Notes: generated by a model from the sequence alone, not told the origin. DNA of 64,000 bases from Candidatus Eisenbacteria bacterium (GCA_035577985.1 DATJZY010000025.1:1-64000), one strand, 5' to 3'; positions 33,292 through 46,618 are shown, counted from the first letter of the stretch. Program-made: numbers and translations.

Positions 33292-34752
33292 TCAGGCCCC
33301 CGGACGTAGCGGCAGTCGCACGACAAAGCACGCCCCGTCCCCCGCCCGACCGTCGACTCGGATCTCGCCACCGTGCGCGACCACGAACTCGCGCGCGATG
33401 GCGAGCCCGAGCCCGGTCCCGGTCTCCTTGGTGGTGAAGAACGGCATGAAGATGGCGGCGCGCTCTGGCTCGGGGATGCCGGGGCCGCGATCGATGACGG
33501 TCACCTCGATCGCCTCGTCCCGCCGAGCGCCCTGGACGAGCACCGCCGTGCCCGCCGGCGAGACCTCGACCGCGTTGCGGATCACGTTCGCGACCGCCTG
33601 CTTCACCTTCAGCTTGTCGATCGTGACGCGCAGGTCCGGCTCGCACTCGAGCCGCAGCGCGACACCGCGCTCCGTCGCCTGCGGCTCGCACTCGGCCACG
33701 CACTCGGCGAGCAGGTCGCCCAGCGCGTGCTCGTAGAGGTTGAGCCGCAGGTCGCGGCTGAAGACGAGCAGGTCCGTCATCACGCGGTTGACGCCGTCGA
33801 GCGCGTCCTCGACGCGGCCGGCGTTCGCCTTCGCCCGACCGACGGCCGCCGCGGGATCGCCCGTCGCGTCGCCATTGCGGATGAGGTCGGTGTAGAGACG
33901 GATGATCCCCAGCTGCTGCAGGATCTGGTGCGAGACGACCGACGACATCCTGCCGATGGCCGAGAGGCGCTCGCGGTGCTCGAGCTCGCGGTTGAGCGCC
34001 TCCATCCCGACGCGACGCTCGTGGAGGCTCTTCAGCAGCGCGTGGAGCCCGATCGTCGAGAGCGCCCACAGGGCCGCGCCCGGCAGGCCGTGCGCCTGGT
34101 AGCCGTACGCGATCATGAACACGAAGGGCGTGAGCCCCAGCACGAAGATCACGAACATGTCCTGCAGGAGCGGCTGGAAGCCGCGCTCCGCCATCGCCCA
34201 GATGGGCGAGCGGAAGGCGTAGATCGGTAGCGCGGATACCGACGCCCAGACGACGTAGCTGCCGAGCTCCGCGATCGCCATCACGCCGGGGTGCGCCGTC
34301 GGGCGCTCGCCGGGCGCGATCGCGCCCGCGATCCACGCGCGCGCGGCGAGCCCGATCAGGAACGCGCCCCAGTCGGGTCCGAACACGAACTCGCCCGTCC
34401 CGCGCCGCGCCACGGGCTGCGCCGTCGTGACGCCCGGGTGGGCCCATCGCTGCCAGCGCTCCGGAAGCGCCTGATAGAGGAAGTACGAGAGCACCGACGC
34501 CACGATCTGGAACAGCACGATCGGAAGCCCGCCGACGTAGAGAAAGCCGATGGTCGCCGCGAGGCCCGGGATCGGCAGCGGCATGTTCGGCAGCACCTCG
34601 ACGTAGAAGAGGTACAGCACGGTCGCGACCGCGACGTACGTCGCATAGATGGGCCAGTCGGCGGCGCGCACCTCGCTCGCGGCGAGGAGCGTCACCGCCG
34701 CGCCGGCGGCGATCACGATCGCGCGGAGCGCCGTTCGCAGCCGCGGGCTCAC
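33292..34752 (-). CDS. membrane histidine kinase partner of the LuxR-type regulator
   Basis: 486 aa. About seven or eight membrane helices occupy residues 1-235 (for example YATYVAVATVLYLFYVEVLP, IVLFQIVASVLSYFLY, MFVIFVLGLTPFVFMIAYGY), making a large membrane sensor. The H-box is unusual, MSSVVSHQILQQLGIIRLYT, with His in SHQ rather than HE-x-RNP. The HATPase domain has VANVIRNAVEVSP, IDRGPGIPEPE, FFTTKETGTGLGLAI and GDGACFVVRLPL. GTG 34752 overlaps the regulator stop (GTGA), so they are coupled. The signal is unknown. Confidence 0.88.
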   Translation of the reverse strand: MSPRLRTALRAIVIAAGAAVTLLAASEVRAADWPIYATYVAVATVLYLFYVEVLPNMPLPIPGLAATIGFLYVGGLPIVLFQIVASVLSYFLYQALPERWQRWAHPGVTTAQPVARRGTGEFVFGPDWGAFLIGLAARAWIAGAIAPGERPTAHPGVMAIAELGSYVVWASVSALPIYAFRSPIWAMAERGFQPLLQDMFVIFVLGLTPFVFMIAYGYQAHGLPGAALWALSTIGLHALLKSLHERRVGMEALNRELEHRERLSAIGRMSSVVSHQILQQLGIIRLYTDLIRNGDATGDPAAAVGRAKANAGRVEDALDGVNRVMTDLLVFSRDLRLNLYEHALGDLLAECVAECEPQATERGVALRLECEPDLRVTIDKLKVKQAVANVIRNAVEVSPAGTAVLVQGARRDEAIEVTVIDRGPGIPEPERAAIFMPFFTTKETGTGLGLAIAREFVVAHGGEIRVDGRAGDGACFVVRLPLRPGA

Positions 34753-35420
34753 ACCGGTCGCGGGGCGCCGAGCCCGAGCTTCACGGCGAGGAGCGCGGCC
34801 TTCGTGCGATCGTTCACCTGCAGCTTCCGGAAGATGCTCGCCACGTGGTTCTTCACCGTCTGCTCGCTGATGAACAGACGCCGGCCGATCTCGCGGTTCG
34901 ACTCGCCCGTGGCGAGGAGCTTCAGGATCTCCTCCTCGCGTGTCGTGAGCGCTGCGAGCTGCTCGCGCAGGTGCTCCTCCTTGCGCTCGCGCTCGAACTC
35001 GCGCAGCACGCGCCCGGCGATCTCGCCCGACAGCATCGGCTCGCCGGCCGCGGCGCGCAGCGCCGCGTCGCGGATCTCGTCGGGCGACGCGTTCTTCAAG
35101 AGGTAGCCCACGGCGCCGGCCTTGAGCGCCGCAAACACGCGCTCGGAATCCGAGAACGCCGTCAGCATGACGACGCGCACCTCGGGGTGCTTCTCGTGCA
35201 GCGCCTTCGTGAGCTCGATGCCGCCCTCGCCCGGCATCTCGACGTCCATCAGGATCGCGTGCGGGCGACCGTGGGTGCGGATCGCCTTCCAGAGCTCCTC
35301 GCCGCTGCCGACCGCCGCCGTCACGCGCACCGTCTTGCGCGCTTCGAGGCACTGCCGGAGCCCGTCCCGAAACACGGGGTGATCGTCGACCAGGATCAGC
35401 TTTACGGGCTCCTGCGGCAC
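34749..35420 (-). CDS. NarL/LuxR-type response regulator
   Basis: 223 aa. Receiver (about 6-122): LILVDDHPVFRDGLRQCLE acidic pocket, phosphorylation Asp in ILMDVEMPGEGG (about 59), and Lys in GYLLKNASPDE. The C-terminal GerE-type HTH (about 155-215) is LTTREEEILKLLATGESNREIGRRLFISEQTVKNHVASIFRKL. GGAAGGAG before GTG 35420 fixes the start. It is the first gene of a two-gene unit with the kinase; opposite to it is the micro-membrane protein at 35596, which may be a target. Confidence 0.93.
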   Translation of the reverse strand: MPQEPVKLILVDDHPVFRDGLRQCLEARKTVRVTAAVGSGEELWKAIRTHGRPHAILMDVEMPGEGGIELTKALHEKHPEVRVVMLTAFSDSERVFAALKAGAVGYLLKNASPDEIRDAALRAAAGEPMLSGEIAGRVLREFERERKEEHLREQLAALTTREEEILKLLATGESNREIGRRLFISEQTVKNHVASIFRKLQVNDRTKAALLAVKLGLGAPRPV

Positions 35421-35595
35421 GCCGCGCTCCTTCCGAGCAATATCCCCGCCGCCGCGCCGCCCTCCAATAGTACGTTCGTACCAGGCGCACCACCCGCGCG
35501 TACCGGGCGCTCCGGACGCCGCGAAATGATCCCGCCGGCGGATTGTGGCTGGTCCGCGCCGATCCGTATCGTGCGACGTGAAGGGAGGACCAGCC

Positions 35596-35742
35596 ATGGG
35601 CGGCACGATCATCGGGAGCGGGATTCCAAGCGTCGTCGTTCCGGCGGGATGTGCGGGGCTGGGGGCCGGCGCCCTCGTCTTCGGGGCGCTTGCGCTCGCC
35701 CTCGTGATCCTCGTCGTCGCCGACGTGCGGAGCGCGTCGTGA
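35596..35742 (+). CDS. 48 aa single-helix membrane protein
   Basis: Short protein with a Gly/Pro-rich N-terminus (MGGTIIGSGIPSVVVPAGCAG) and one hydrophobic helix (GALVFGALALALVILVVADV). AGGGAGGAC just before ATG 35596 is a good ribosome site. Its stop overlaps the GTG of the ferritin-like gene (GTGA), so both are translated together. A membrane anchor or scaffold for the ferritin-like partner is a possible role; nothing in the sequence proves it. Confidence 0.6.
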   Translation: MGGTIIGSGIPSVVVPAGCAGLGAGALVFGALALALVILVVADVRSAS

Positions 35743-36554
35743 CCGCCGCCGAGCAGGGCTACCTCGGGTTCCTCTGCGAGCGCGACGGCGCGGCGAACTT
35801 CGCCCGCCATACGCTCTCGCGTCGCGAGGCGCTCTTCGAGCGCCTGGAGCGCGAGCCCGTGCGGTCGTCACGTCCGATCGACGCCGGCGTCTTCGCGCGG
35901 AACCTCGCGCGCCGCCGTCCCGAACCGGGGCTCGACGATCGCATGCTGTGGCTCCTCGCCACCGCGAAGGCGAACCAGGCCGAGCGCTTCGGCGTGGGCC
36001 TCGGCGAGCTCTACGGGAAGCTCGACACGAGCGATCCGGTGCGCCTCCACATCGCGCTCCAGGAGGTGTACCACACGCGCATCCTCGCCGACGTCGTGGC
36101 GATGTTCGGGGTCGCGGTCACGCCGAAGCCGCCGGCGCTCGTCGTGCGGGGCTTCGTCCGGCTCCTGCTCGCCCTGCCCGAGGCGCAGCAGCTTCCGCTG
36201 ACGGCCATGGCAGAGATGGTCGGCTGCGTCGTCTTCCGCGCGCTCCGCAATCGCGGCGTCGCCCTGTTCGCCGACGAGCCCGCCGTGGCGGCGCGCATCC
36301 GCCTGCTGTACGACGAGATCCTGGCCGACGAGATCGGCCACGTGGGCTACGTCGCGAGCCGGCTCGGCCCGGCGGGTCGTGCGGTCGCGCGCACGCTGCA
36401 TCGCCTCCTGGGCGCGCGCCTCGCGGGATCGATGCCCGAGGTCGTGCGGCTCTTCGGACGCGCGGAGCTGCGGCGGCGCTTCGCCGCTCCGTTCCGCATC
36501 GACGAGCAGGTACGCGAGCTTCGCGGGCTCGCGTACGCGGTCGCCGCGATGTGA
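35739..36554 (+). CDS. ferritin-like diiron-type protein
   Basis: 271 aa, mostly helical. Two E-x-x-H elements are visible: LQEVYHTRILADV (Glu about 108, His about 111) and YDEILADEIGHVGYVASRLG (Glu about 195, His about 201). Glu residues in the preceding helices (QAERFGVGLGELYGK) could complete a diiron site. The pattern resembles ferritin-like hydroxylases (p-aminobenzoate N-oxygenase-like), but the similarity is weak. GTG 35739 is coupled to the micro-membrane gene. It converges with a decayed fragment and acnA. The substrate is unknown. Confidence 0.6.
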   Translation: MTAAEQGYLGFLCERDGAANFARHTLSRREALFERLEREPVRSSRPIDAGVFARNLARRRPEPGLDDRMLWLLATAKANQAERFGVGLGELYGKLDTSDPVRLHIALQEVYHTRILADVVAMFGVAVTPKPPALVVRGFVRLLLALPEAQQLPLTAMAEMVGCVVFRALRNRGVALFADEPAVAARIRLLYDEILADEIGHVGYVASRLGPAGRAVARTLHRLLGARLAGSMPEVVRLFGRAELRRRFAAPFRIDEQVRELRGLAYAVAAM

Positions 36555-36556
36555 CG

Positions 36557-36652
36557 CTAGACGGCGAGCACCGCGGGAAGCTTGTCGAGGGTCTCGCCCC
36601 AGCCGCGCTCGCGATCCTCCGCCGTCTCGCCGCCGTCGAGGATGGCGACCTG
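36557..36652 (-). pseudogene. C-terminal remnant of an AHSA1/SRPBCC-like protein
   Basis: Directly after the acnA TAG (36655-36653) and in the same frame, the minus strand codes 31 residues with strong G/C third positions, including ILDGGETAEDRERGWGETL and then DKLPAVLAV before a stop. GWGETLDKL-A-x-L is the typical last helix of AHSA1-family proteins. No start or upstream domain is present, so it looks like a leftover end of a gene that acnA or a deletion now abuts. Confidence 0.4.
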
Positions 36653-39328
<2,676 letters not shown>

Positions 39329-39363
39329 GCGCCTCCTTATATGTGCCAAGGAACGCCGATTCC

Positions 39364-40566
39364 ATGGCGTCCGAGCACCAGCGCGCGTTCCGCATCCTGT
39401 TCGTGGGCCTCGTGTGCCTCGGCATGGGGCAGTCGATGCTGTTCTCGACGCTGCCCCCGGCGGCGCGCGAGCTCGGCCTCACGCCGTTTCGCATCTCGAC
39501 CATCTTCGCCGTCTCCGCGACGCTCTGGGTGTTCGTCTCGCCGTGGTGGGGCCGGCGCAGCGACGTCGTCGGACGGCGGCGGATCATCCTCACCGGACTT
39601 CTCGGCTACGGCCTGTCGATGGCGCTCGTCGCGACGACGATCACGTGCGGGCGGACGGGGCTCCTCCCGGCGGCGCTGGTCTACCCGTGCCTCATCGGCT
39701 CGCGGTCGATCTTCGCGCTCCTCGGATCGGGCACCGGTCCGGCGTCGCAGGCGTACGTCGCCGATCGCACGAGCCATACCGAGCGCACGGCGGGCGTCGC
39801 GTTCCTGAACGCCGCGATGGGGCTCGGCGAGACGATGGGACCCGGCTTCGGCTCGATGCTCGCCGTGCTCGGCCTCGGCGCGCCACTCTACTTCGCCGCC
39901 GTGCTCGCGGTCGCGAGCGCCGGACTCCTGTGGCGTCTCCTGCCCGAGGAGCGGGGCCACGCCGCACGGGCGCAGACGCTGCGACCGCGGCTGCGTGTGC
40001 TCGACCTGCGCGTGCTGCCGTTTCTCGGCATCGCGGCGGCCCTCCAGGCGGTGCGCGCCACCACCACCATCACACTGTCGCTCTTCTTCCAGGACACGCT
40101 CGGGCTCGATGCCGCAGCGACCGTGCGCGACGCCGGCATCGGCTTCGTCGTGCTGGCGGTCGCGGGCCTCTTCACGCAGCTCGTCGTCGTCCAGCGCCTG
40201 CGGCCCACGGCGCGCGCCATGCTGCGCGTCGGCGTTCCGTTCATGCTGGTCGCGTTCGTGGCGCTCGCGCTCGGCAATGCGTTCGCGACCCACCTCGCCG
40301 CGCTCGCCACGCTCGGGGTCGGCCTCGGGCTCGTGCGCCCCGGCACGTCGGCCGGTGCGTCGCTCGTGGTCGACGCCCACGAGCAGGGTGCCGTCGCCGG
40401 AGTCATGAGCGGCCTCGCCGTCATCGGGAACGTCTTCGGGCCGATGCTGGGGACGACGCTCTACGAGATGACGCCTCGCGCCCCATACATCCTCAACGCC
40501 GCCATCATGACGATCGCCCTGGCGACGGTTCTCGCCAGCCGGCGCCTGCGCACGCTGCGGGCCTGA
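39364..40566 (+). CDS. major facilitator superfamily transporter
   Basis: 400 aa with about 12 membrane helices. The MFS loop 2-3 motif is [15 protein letters not shown] (about 61-75), and the first helix [27 protein letters not shown] looks like a DHA1-type drug or metabolite exporter. [19 protein letters not shown] resembles the antiporter motif C (GxxxGPxxGG). The substrate is unknown. It is divergent from acnA and followed 36 bp later by the sulfatase-fold lipoprotein. Confidence 0.85.
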   Translation: MASEHQRAFRILFVGLVCLGMGQSMLFSTLPPAARELGLTPFRISTIFAVSATLWVFVSPWWGRRSDVVGRRRIILTGLLGYGLSMALVATTITCGRTGLLPAALVYPCLIGSRSIFALLGSGTGPASQAYVADRTSHTERTAGVAFLNAAMGLGETMGPGFGSMLAVLGLGAPLYFAAVLAVASAGLLWRLLPEERGHAARAQTLRPRLRVLDLRVLPFLGIAAALQAVRATTTITLSLFFQDTLGLDAAATVRDAGIGFVVLAVAGLFTQLVVVQRLRPTARAMLRVGVPFMLVAFVALALGNAFATHLAALATLGVGLGLVRPGTSAGASLVVDAHEQGAVAGVMSGLAVIGNVFGPMLGTTLYEMTPRAPYILNAAIMTIALATVLASRRLRTLRA

Positions 40567-40602
40567 CGCTTCCGCTTGGCAACTCGTGCACCGTCACGCA
40601 GG

Positions 40603-42660
40603 ATGACGGGAGTGCCGCGCCGCCGACGGATCCTCTTCCTGCCGCTGGCGGCCGGCATCGCGGGCCTGTGCGCCTGCGGTCCGAGCGTGCCGTCCGGACC
40701 GCCCCCGCAGCTCGTCGCAGCGAAGCGCCTCGTCGACGACGAGCCCGCGACTCTCCCGACCGGGCTCGCGTGGGGCGCGTACGCGAACCTCGCCGGCGAC
40801 GCGCGCGTCACGCTCACCTCGTTCACGTCGCGCGAGGCCCTGGTCGTGGGCGTGACGCCGCCGGCCGCCGGCGCCCGGACGCAGACCTGGACGGTCGACA
40901 TTCCCGATTCGTGGCGCGACCGGAAGTGGGTCGGCATCCAGCCGATGGTCCGGCTCGACGGCCAGGGCGGCGTACCGTTGCCGTTCCAGCTCGTGTCGCC
41001 GGCCCGCGACGGCCTGCGCGTCGGTATCGACGGCGGCGACCTGGCTCACGACACGTGGATGGCGGTCCAGATCGCGCCGGTTCCCGCCCTCGACACGCGG
41101 GACATCGTGAGCGAGCCGTTCGTCGTCGCGCGCGGCGCGGTGCTCGGCTTCGGGGCCGGCCTCGAGCCGCGCGGACCGGGCGGCACCCCGTTCCCGGTCG
41201 AGTTCCGCGTCGCGGTCGAGGACGACGGGCGCGAGACGGTCGTGCAGCGCACGGTGGTCGACGCAGCGCGGGCGGGCGGCTGGGTCGACGCACGCGCCGA
41301 TCTCGCCGCGTTCGCCGGCCGCACGGTACGGCTGCGGCTCTCGACGGCGGGCGCCGACCCCGCGCACGACGGCACCGCGCTGCCGCTGTGGGCGGATCCG
41401 GTCGTGCTGGTCCCGCAACGCGCCCATCTGATGAACGTGGTCCTGCTGTCGCTCGACACGCTGCGCGCCCGCAGCGTCGGCGCGTACGGCTGCCTGCGTC
41501 CGACCACGCCCTGGCTCGATCGGTTCGGCGCGGAGGGGGTGGTCTTCGACGCGGCCTACACGACGGCGCCCCACACGCTGCCCGCCCACGTGAGCGTCTT
41601 CTCCGGTCTCTACCTTCGGACGCACACCATCCGGTCGCCGCGGCAGGCGCTTCCGCCGACGGTGTCGACGGTGACCGAGCATCTGCGCGGCGCGGGATAC
41701 GAGACGGCTGCGTTCACCGAAGACGGCTTCGTCGATCCGGGTGTCGGCATCCGGCGCGGCTTCGCCACCTACCGCGAGAACACGAGCCCGAACCTGCACG
41801 AGCCGCTCGGCCAGGCGGCGGCGACGTTCGGCGCGGGGATCGAGTGGCTCGGGCGGCACCGCGATCAGGCGACGTTCCTCTTCCTGCATACCTATCAGGT
41901 GCACTTCCCGTATACGCCGCTGCCGCCCTACGATCAGGCGTTCGAGCCGACCGCCGAGCCCCTCGATCCGGACCAGCGCGACCTGCTGCGCTACGAGCAG
42001 GAGACGCGCTACCTCGACGACCAGGTGCAGCGCGTGCTCGATGCGATCGACGGCCTCGGGCTCGGCGTCCGCACGCTGGTCGTCGTCATGTCCGATCACG
42101 GTGAGGAGTTCATGGAGCACGGGCAGCGCACGCACGGCTTCCAGCTCTACGACGAGTCGACGCACGTGCCGCTCATGATGCGCCTTCCGGGCGCCGTCCC
42201 GGCCGGGCTCCGCGTCGACACTCCCGTGTCGCTGATCGACGTCGCCCCCACGATCCTCGATCTCGTCGGCGCCCCGCCCCTCGTCGGCGCCGACGGGCAG
42301 AGCCTCGTGCCGCTGCTCGGAGCCGGCAAGGAGAAGTGGGACCGCCGCGCGGTGTTCTCCGAGGCGTATTCCTCGCTGGTCGCGCACCGCAGCGACCTGC
42401 TCGCGACGCGGACGGCGCTCGTGCATTGCATCTTCCGGACCGGCCGCGGCACCGCCGAGTGCTACGATCCGGCGGTCGATCCCGAGGAGCGCTCGCCGCT
42501 CGTGGGCCGCGAGCGCGACATCATGGCCGCCCGCAACCAGACCGTCGTGTACGGTGCGCTGAAGCCGGTCGAGCCGGCAGCGGCGCCGGTCGAGGCTGCG
42601 ACGCCGGCGGCGCAGAAGGAGCGGACCGAGAAGCTCCGCGCGCTCGGTTACGTCGAGTAG
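40603..42660 (+). CDS. sulfatase-fold lipoprotein lacking the formylglycine residue
   Basis: 685 aa. A lipobox (LCAC) at about residue 23 ends a short signal. Residues 30-280 form a beta-rich domain of unknown type. The sulfatase/alkaline-phosphatase-superfamily domain (about 280-610) has metal Asp in [26 protein letters not shown] (Asp-His), and [11 protein letters not shown]. At the nucleophile the sequence is [16 protein letters not shown], so Thr is at the place of the Cys or Ser that becomes formylglycine. Relatives of this sort may be phosphoethanolamine- or glycerol-transferase-like hydrolases. ATG 40603 gives the lipoprotein signal. The C-terminal end is Ala/Pro/Glu-rich. Confidence 0.8.
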   Translation: MTGVPRRRRILFLPLAAGIAGLCACGPSVPSGPPPQLVAAKRLVDDEPATLPTGLAWGAYANLAGDARVTLTSFTSREALVVGVTPPAAGARTQTWTVDIPDSWRDRKWVGIQPMVRLDGQGGVPLPFQLVSPARDGLRVGIDGGDLAHDTWMAVQIAPVPALDTRDIVSEPFVVARGAVLGFGAGLEPRGPGGTPFPVEFRVAVEDDGRETVVQRTVVDAARAGGWVDARADLAAFAGRTVRLRLSTAGADPAHDGTALPLWADPVVLVPQRAHLMNVVLLSLDTLRARSVGAYGCLRPTTPWLDRFGAEGVVFDAAYTTAPHTLPAHVSVFSGLYLRTHTIRSPRQALPPTVSTVTEHLRGAGYETAAFTEDGFVDPGVGIRRGFATYRENTSPNLHEPLGQAAATFGAGIEWLGRHRDQATFLFLHTYQVHFPYTPLPPYDQAFEPTAEPLDPDQRDLLRYEQETRYLDDQVQRVLDAIDGLGLGVRTLVVVMSDHGEEFMEHGQRTHGFQLYDESTHVPLMMRLPGAVPAGLRVDTPVSLIDVAPTILDLVGAPPLVGADGQSLVPLLGAGKEKWDRRAVFSEAYSSLVAHRSDLLATRTALVHCIFRTGRGTAECYDPAVDPEERSPLVGRERDIMAARNQTVVYGALKPVEPAAAPVEAATPAAQKERTEKLRALGYVE

Positions 42661-42833
42661 TCGCTAGCGCCGGCCACGGGCGTCGAAGAAGCGCTGCACG
42701 GCGCTGCGGTGCCCCCGTAGCTTCGGGGATCGGACATGCGCTCCTCCTCTGCGCGCCGCCGTATGCCCGGTCGGGAGCCGTGGCAAGGCGCCCACTTGAT
42801 CGCCGGCGCGTTCTCGGTCAGGAAGCGCGGTCC

Positions 42834-43535
42834 ATGAAGAGCCCCCTCGCATTCATCGTCGCCGCCTGCGTCCTGTCGGCGGCCGTCGCCACACCCGCGC
42901 CGGCCGAGGACAAGCCGGCCGCGCCCAAGAAGGAGGCCGCCGTGAGCGGAGCCACCGATCCCGCCATCGCCGAGATCGACAAGTTCATCGCCGAGAAGAA
43001 GATCGACAAGGCGAATCCCAACTGGAAGACCAGCCTGCCGCAGCCGCCGATGCTGACCTTCACGAAGGGCAAGAAGTACATCTGGGTCCTGCAGACGAAC
43101 AAAGGCACGATCAAGATCGCGCTCAAACCCGACGTCGCGCCCATGCACGTGTCGAGCACGATCTATCTCACGCGCCTCGGCTTCTACGACGGCGTCGTGT
43201 TCCACCGCGTGATCACCGGCTTCATGGCCCAGGGTGGCGATCCGCTCGGCGTCGGCACCGGCGGACCCGGCTACAAGTACGCGGGCGAGTTCTCGCCGAC
43301 CGCGAAGCACGACAAGCCCGGCATCCTCTCGATGGCGAACGCCGGCCCCGGGACGGACGGGAGCCAGTTCTTCATCACCTTCGTGCCGACGCCGCACCTG
43401 GACGGCCGCCACTCGGTGTTCGGCGAGGTGGTCGACGGCATGGACGTCGTGAAGAAGCTCGAGGCGGCGGGATCGGCGTCGGGCAAGACCAGCGAGCCGC
43501 TGTCGATCACGAAGGCGACGATCGAGGTGCAGTAG
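42834..43535 (+). CDS. periplasmic cyclophilin-type peptidyl-prolyl isomerase
   Basis: 233 aa. The signal peptide ends about residue 25 ([10 protein letters not shown]). A charged linker with Lys/Ala/Glu precedes the cyclophilin domain (about 80-233): [93 protein letters not shown]. The catalytic residues are all there (Arg in FHRVI, Phe/Gln in MAQGG and GSQFFI, His in LDGRHSVFG). It should help fold envelope proteins. ATG 42834 begins a good signal peptide. Confidence 0.93.
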   Translation: MKSPLAFIVAACVLSAAVATPAPAEDKPAAPKKEAAVSGATDPAIAEIDKFIAEKKIDKANPNWKTSLPQPPMLTFTKGKKYIWVLQTNKGTIKIALKPDVAPMHVSSTIYLTRLGFYDGVVFHRVITGFMAQGGDPLGVGTGGPGYKYAGEFSPTAKHDKPGILSMANAGPGTDGSQFFITFVPTPHLDGRHSVFGEVVDGMDVVKKLEAAGSASGKTSEPLSITKATIEVQ

Positions 43536-43547
43536 GTCCGCGGCGGG

Positions 43548-44990
43548 CTACGGCGCGGCGTCGAGCTGCGCCGCGAACGCGTGTGAGCGGCCGCGACGGC
43601 CGTCGTCGAGCGTTCCGCTGAAGACGATGCGGCCGTTGCGATCGATCGCGAGGCTCGTGAGCTCGTCTCGGTCGATGCCAATGCCGGTGAAGGGGCATCG
43701 ACCCCGGCAAGGCTCCTGGTCGCGCGGAGCGTCGCAGGCGGTCGCGGTCGCCGTTCCGTCGAGTACCTGTGCCATCACGGTTGCGCCGGTCGCCGCCGAG
43801 AGCTCGAGCACCGCGACGTCGTAGCAGGACTCGACGTTGCGCAGCTGTCCGCCCACGATCACGTCGCCGCCGGGACCGACGGCGATCGACCTGCCGATGC
43901 CCCAGCCGTCGGTGCCTTTGATGAGGCGGCGCCAGCGCTCGGCTCCGGTCGCGCCGTCGAACGCGGCGACGGTGAGCGACGCCCGGGTGTAGTAGTCGCC
44001 CGTGAAGCCGACCGCGGCGACGTCGCCCGAGGGCAACGCGACCACGTCGAAGGCCGACTCCCACGTGTTCGTGCTGCCATCGATGGCCGCGGTCCATCGG
44101 AGCGTGCCGGTCGCGCCGTCGAGCTTCAAGACGCCGAAGTCGGCGGGACTCGTTCCCGCGATGTACGTTCCCGTCGCGAGCACGTTGCCCGCCGGATCCA
44201 GCGCCAGCGACCGCTCGTCGACGAACGCGCCGACGGTGGTGCGCCAGAGGAGACGGCCGTCCGCACCGGCGAGCTTCATGAACGTCACGTCGGCTCGATA
44301 CCCCGTGACCGTCGGCGCCGGGTTGGCGACCATCCCGGCGACGATCACGTCGCCGGCCGCGTCGACGGCCACCCGATCGGCACTGTCGTAGGTCTGCGCC
44401 GTGCCGTCGAGCACGAAGCGCCAGCGCTCGGCGCCGTCCGCGCCAGCGAGCTTCACGACCGCAAGATCGTCGGTGCCGTGGTACTGCAACGCCGTCGCGC
44501 TCTCGAGGGTGCCGGCGAGGACCACGTCGCCGGACGGATCGAGCGCAATGCCCCGCGCCTCGTGATACGCCCCGATGCGCTGCGTCCCCTGCATGATCCG
44601 GCGCCATTGGAGGCGCCCGGTGCGGCCCGACAGGCGCACGGCAGCAAATTCCAGCCCGGACGCGACGTCAATCGCACCGCCCGCGACGACGTCGCCCTCG
44701 GCGGTCACCACCAGACCGTAGATTTCGTCGCTGTGCTCGGGCGCACGCACCGCGAGCGAGCGCCGCCACCGCTCGCGACCCTGCGCCGACAGCTTGGCTA
44801 CGCCGACCTTCGCCTCGTGACGTCGCGCCGGAAACGGAATCGCGACGAACACGTCACCGGTGGGCGTGGTCGCCGCCGCCCACGCGCTCGAGGCGTCGCG
44901 AACCCGTCGCTCCCACGCCAGGGCCGGTGCGGCCGCGAGCAACGCGACGGCGACGATGCCGCCCCACGCCGCCCACGGCCGGGGGATCAT
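43548..44990 (-). CDS. secreted beta-propeller repeat protein (PQQ/SBBP-like)
   Basis: 480 aa. Signal peptide ends about residue 25 (LLAAAPALA). About eight repeats follow of the form [16 protein letters not shown]...[20 protein letters not shown], with a conserved DVVVAG/W-R-R pattern at about 50-55 residue spacing, typical of a beta-propeller. Cys residues near the end ([16 protein letters not shown]) may form disulfides. Function unknown; binding or a secreted scaffold is likely. Its ATG overlaps the thiC stop by 4 bp (ATGA), so it is translated from the thiC message, an unusual partner. Confidence 0.8.
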   Translation of the reverse strand: MIPRPWAAWGGIVAVALLAAAPALAWERRVRDASSAWAAATTPTGDVFVAIPFPARRHEAKVGVAKLSAQGRERWRRSLAVRAPEHSDEIYGLVVTAEGDVVAGGAIDVASGLEFAAVRLSGRTGRLQWRRIMQGTQRIGAYHEARGIALDPSGDVVLAGTLESATALQYHGTDDLAVVKLAGADGAERWRFVLDGTAQTYDSADRVAVDAAGDVIVAGMVANPAPTVTGYRADVTFMKLAGADGRLLWRTTVGAFVDERSLALDPAGNVLATGTYIAGTSPADFGVLKLDGATGTLRWTAAIDGSTNTWESAFDVVALPSGDVAAVGFTGDYYTRASLTVAAFDGATGAERWRRLIKGTDGWGIGRSIAVGPGGDVIVGGQLRNVESCYDVAVLELSAATGATVMAQVLDGTATATACDAPRDQEPCRGRCPFTGIGIDRDELTSLAIDRNGRIVFSGTLDDGRRGRSHAFAAQLDAAP

Positions 44991-46615
44991 CCGAGCGCCT
45001 GCTGCACGGCGCGCGCTCGTCCCACGTCGGGCACGAGGTCGGAGTGACACGCGTGCTTGCCCTCGACGACCGGGATCGCATCGGCGCGCCGGCGCAGCAG
45101 GTCGCGACCCTCGTCGCCGACGCCGGGGCTCTGCATCGCCCGCCGCTCGGGTTGGAAGGCGGCGTCCTTGCCGCTGGCAAAAGCCTGGATCTCCTTCGAG
45201 ATGCGCATGCTGCACCAGTCGTGGCCGCACATGGCGCAGAAGTCGGTGTCGACCTCCAGGTCCTCGTCGTGGAGCGCGCGCGCCGTCTCGCCGTCGAAGG
45301 CGAGCTCGAACTGGCGCGGCCAGTTGAGGGCGGCGCGGGCGCGGGAAAGATCGTCGTCCCACTCGCGCGCGCTCGGCACGCCGCGCGCGATGTCGCCGGC
45401 GTGGGCGGCGATCTTGTAGGCGATGCAACCCTGCTTCACGTCGTCGGCCTTGGGGAGGCCGACGTGCTCTTTGGGCGTCACGTAGCAGAGCATGGCGGCG
45501 CCGTGGCGCGCGGCCTCGGTCGCACCGATGGCGCTGGTGAGATGGTCGTAGCCGGGGAAGACGTCGGTGACGAGCGGACCCAGCACGTAGAAGGGCGCGT
45601 CGTCGCACAGCTCCTGCTCCAGGCGCATGTTCCAGCCGATCTGGTCGAGCGGCACGTGGCCGGGCCCCTCGACCATCGCCTGCACGCCCTTCTCGCGCGC
45701 GCGCTGGACGAGCTCGCCGAGCGTCCGCAGCTCGGCCAGCTGCGCGGCGTCGCTCGCGTCGGCGAGGCATCCGGGCCGGAGGCCGTCGCCCAGCGAGTAG
45801 GTGACGTCGTACTCGCGCATGATCGCGCTGATCTCGTCGAACAGCTCGAACATCGGGTTCTCCTTGCCGTGGTGGATCATCCACTTGGCGAGGAGCGATC
45901 CGCCGCGCGACACGATGCCGCACACCCGCGGGCCCACCAGCGGCAGGTGCCCGCGCCGCACGCCGGCGTGGATCGTGAAGTAGTCGACGCCCTGCCGCGC
46001 CTGGTGCTCGATCTCCTTCAAGATGACGTCGTAGGTGAGGTCCTCGATGCGGCGGCCGACGATCATGCCGTAGATGGGCACGGTGCCGATCGGGATCGTG
46101 CCGTTGTCGACGATCGCCTGGCGGCACGCGCCGAGCTGGCCGCCGGTCGAGAGATCCATCAGCGTGTCGGCGCCGTACTTCTGCGCCCAGCGGAGCTTCT
46201 CGACTTCTTCGTCCGTCGTGCTCGACACCGGCGACGCGCCGATGTTGGCGTTCACCTTGGTGGTGATCATGCGGCCGATGCCGGTCGGATCGAGGCGCTT
46301 CGGCGCGCGCTCGCCGCGCAGCATACCGGCGTCGGCGATGGTGGCCCAACGCTGCGCCGCGGTCTGGTTGACCCACAGGCGCGCGGCGCCGCCGGCTCCG
46401 GGGTGCCCGACGGCGACGTCGGGGTAGCTTCGCTCGCCCGTGCTGCTCGGTGCTTCGCCGCCACTGCCGGCCAGGTGCCGTACGTTGGCGGGAATCACGA
46501 GCCGCCCGCGCGCGACCTCGTCGCGGATGAACTCCGGCGCGACCCCCTCGCGCTGCGCCACTCGCCGCATCTCGGGAGTGACGATGCCCTGTCGTGCCGA
46601 CTCTAGCTGTGTCAT
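44987..46615 (-). CDS. thiC: phosphomethylpyrimidine synthase ThiC
   Basis: 542 aa. It makes the pyrimidine half of thiamine (HMP-P) from AIR in a radical SAM reaction. The non-canonical cluster motif C-x2-C-x4-C is present at the C-terminus as [11 protein letters not shown]. Other signatures: [23 protein letters not shown] (about 132-155), [24 protein letters not shown] and [14 protein letters not shown]-type sequence. Start ATG 46615 lies just after a TPP riboswitch, which should shut expression when thiamine diphosphate is plentiful. The 3' end is coupled to the beta-propeller gene. Confidence 0.97.
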   Translation of the reverse strand: MTQLESARQGIVTPEMRRVAQREGVAPEFIRDEVARGRLVIPANVRHLAGSGGEAPSSTGERSYPDVAVGHPGAGGAARLWVNQTAAQRWATIADAGMLRGERAPKRLDPTGIGRMITTKVNANIGASPVSSTTDEEVEKLRWAQKYGADTLMDLSTGGQLGACRQAIVDNGTIPIGTVPIYGMIVGRRIEDLTYDVILKEIEHQARQGVDYFTIHAGVRRGHLPLVGPRVCGIVSRGGSLLAKWMIHHGKENPMFELFDEISAIMREYDVTYSLGDGLRPGCLADASDAAQLAELRTLGELVQRAREKGVQAMVEGPGHVPLDQIGWNMRLEQELCDDAPFYVLGPLVTDVFPGYDHLTSAIGATEAARHGAAMLCYVTPKEHVGLPKADDVKQGCIAYKIAAHAGDIARGVPSAREWDDDLSRARAALNWPRQFELAFDGETARALHDEDLEVDTDFCAMCGHDWCSMRISKEIQAFASGKDAAFQPERRAMQSPGVGDEGRDLLRRRADAIPVVEGKHACHSDLVPDVGRARAVQQALG

Positions 46616-46618
46616 TCG

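Noticed and set aside
39329-39363. TATAAG on the minus strand before acnA as a -10 box
   Set aside because: Transcription from it would begin inside the ribosome site, which is perfect and must be in the message; the true promoter is probably further away.
42650-42760. Minus-strand short frame with GAGGAGGAG before an ATG ([10 protein letters not shown]...)
   Set aside because: The ribosome site is good, but the frame codes only about 29 aa, and a neighbouring frame ([10 protein letters not shown]) looks more coding-like. Could be a frameshifted remnant; too short to support.
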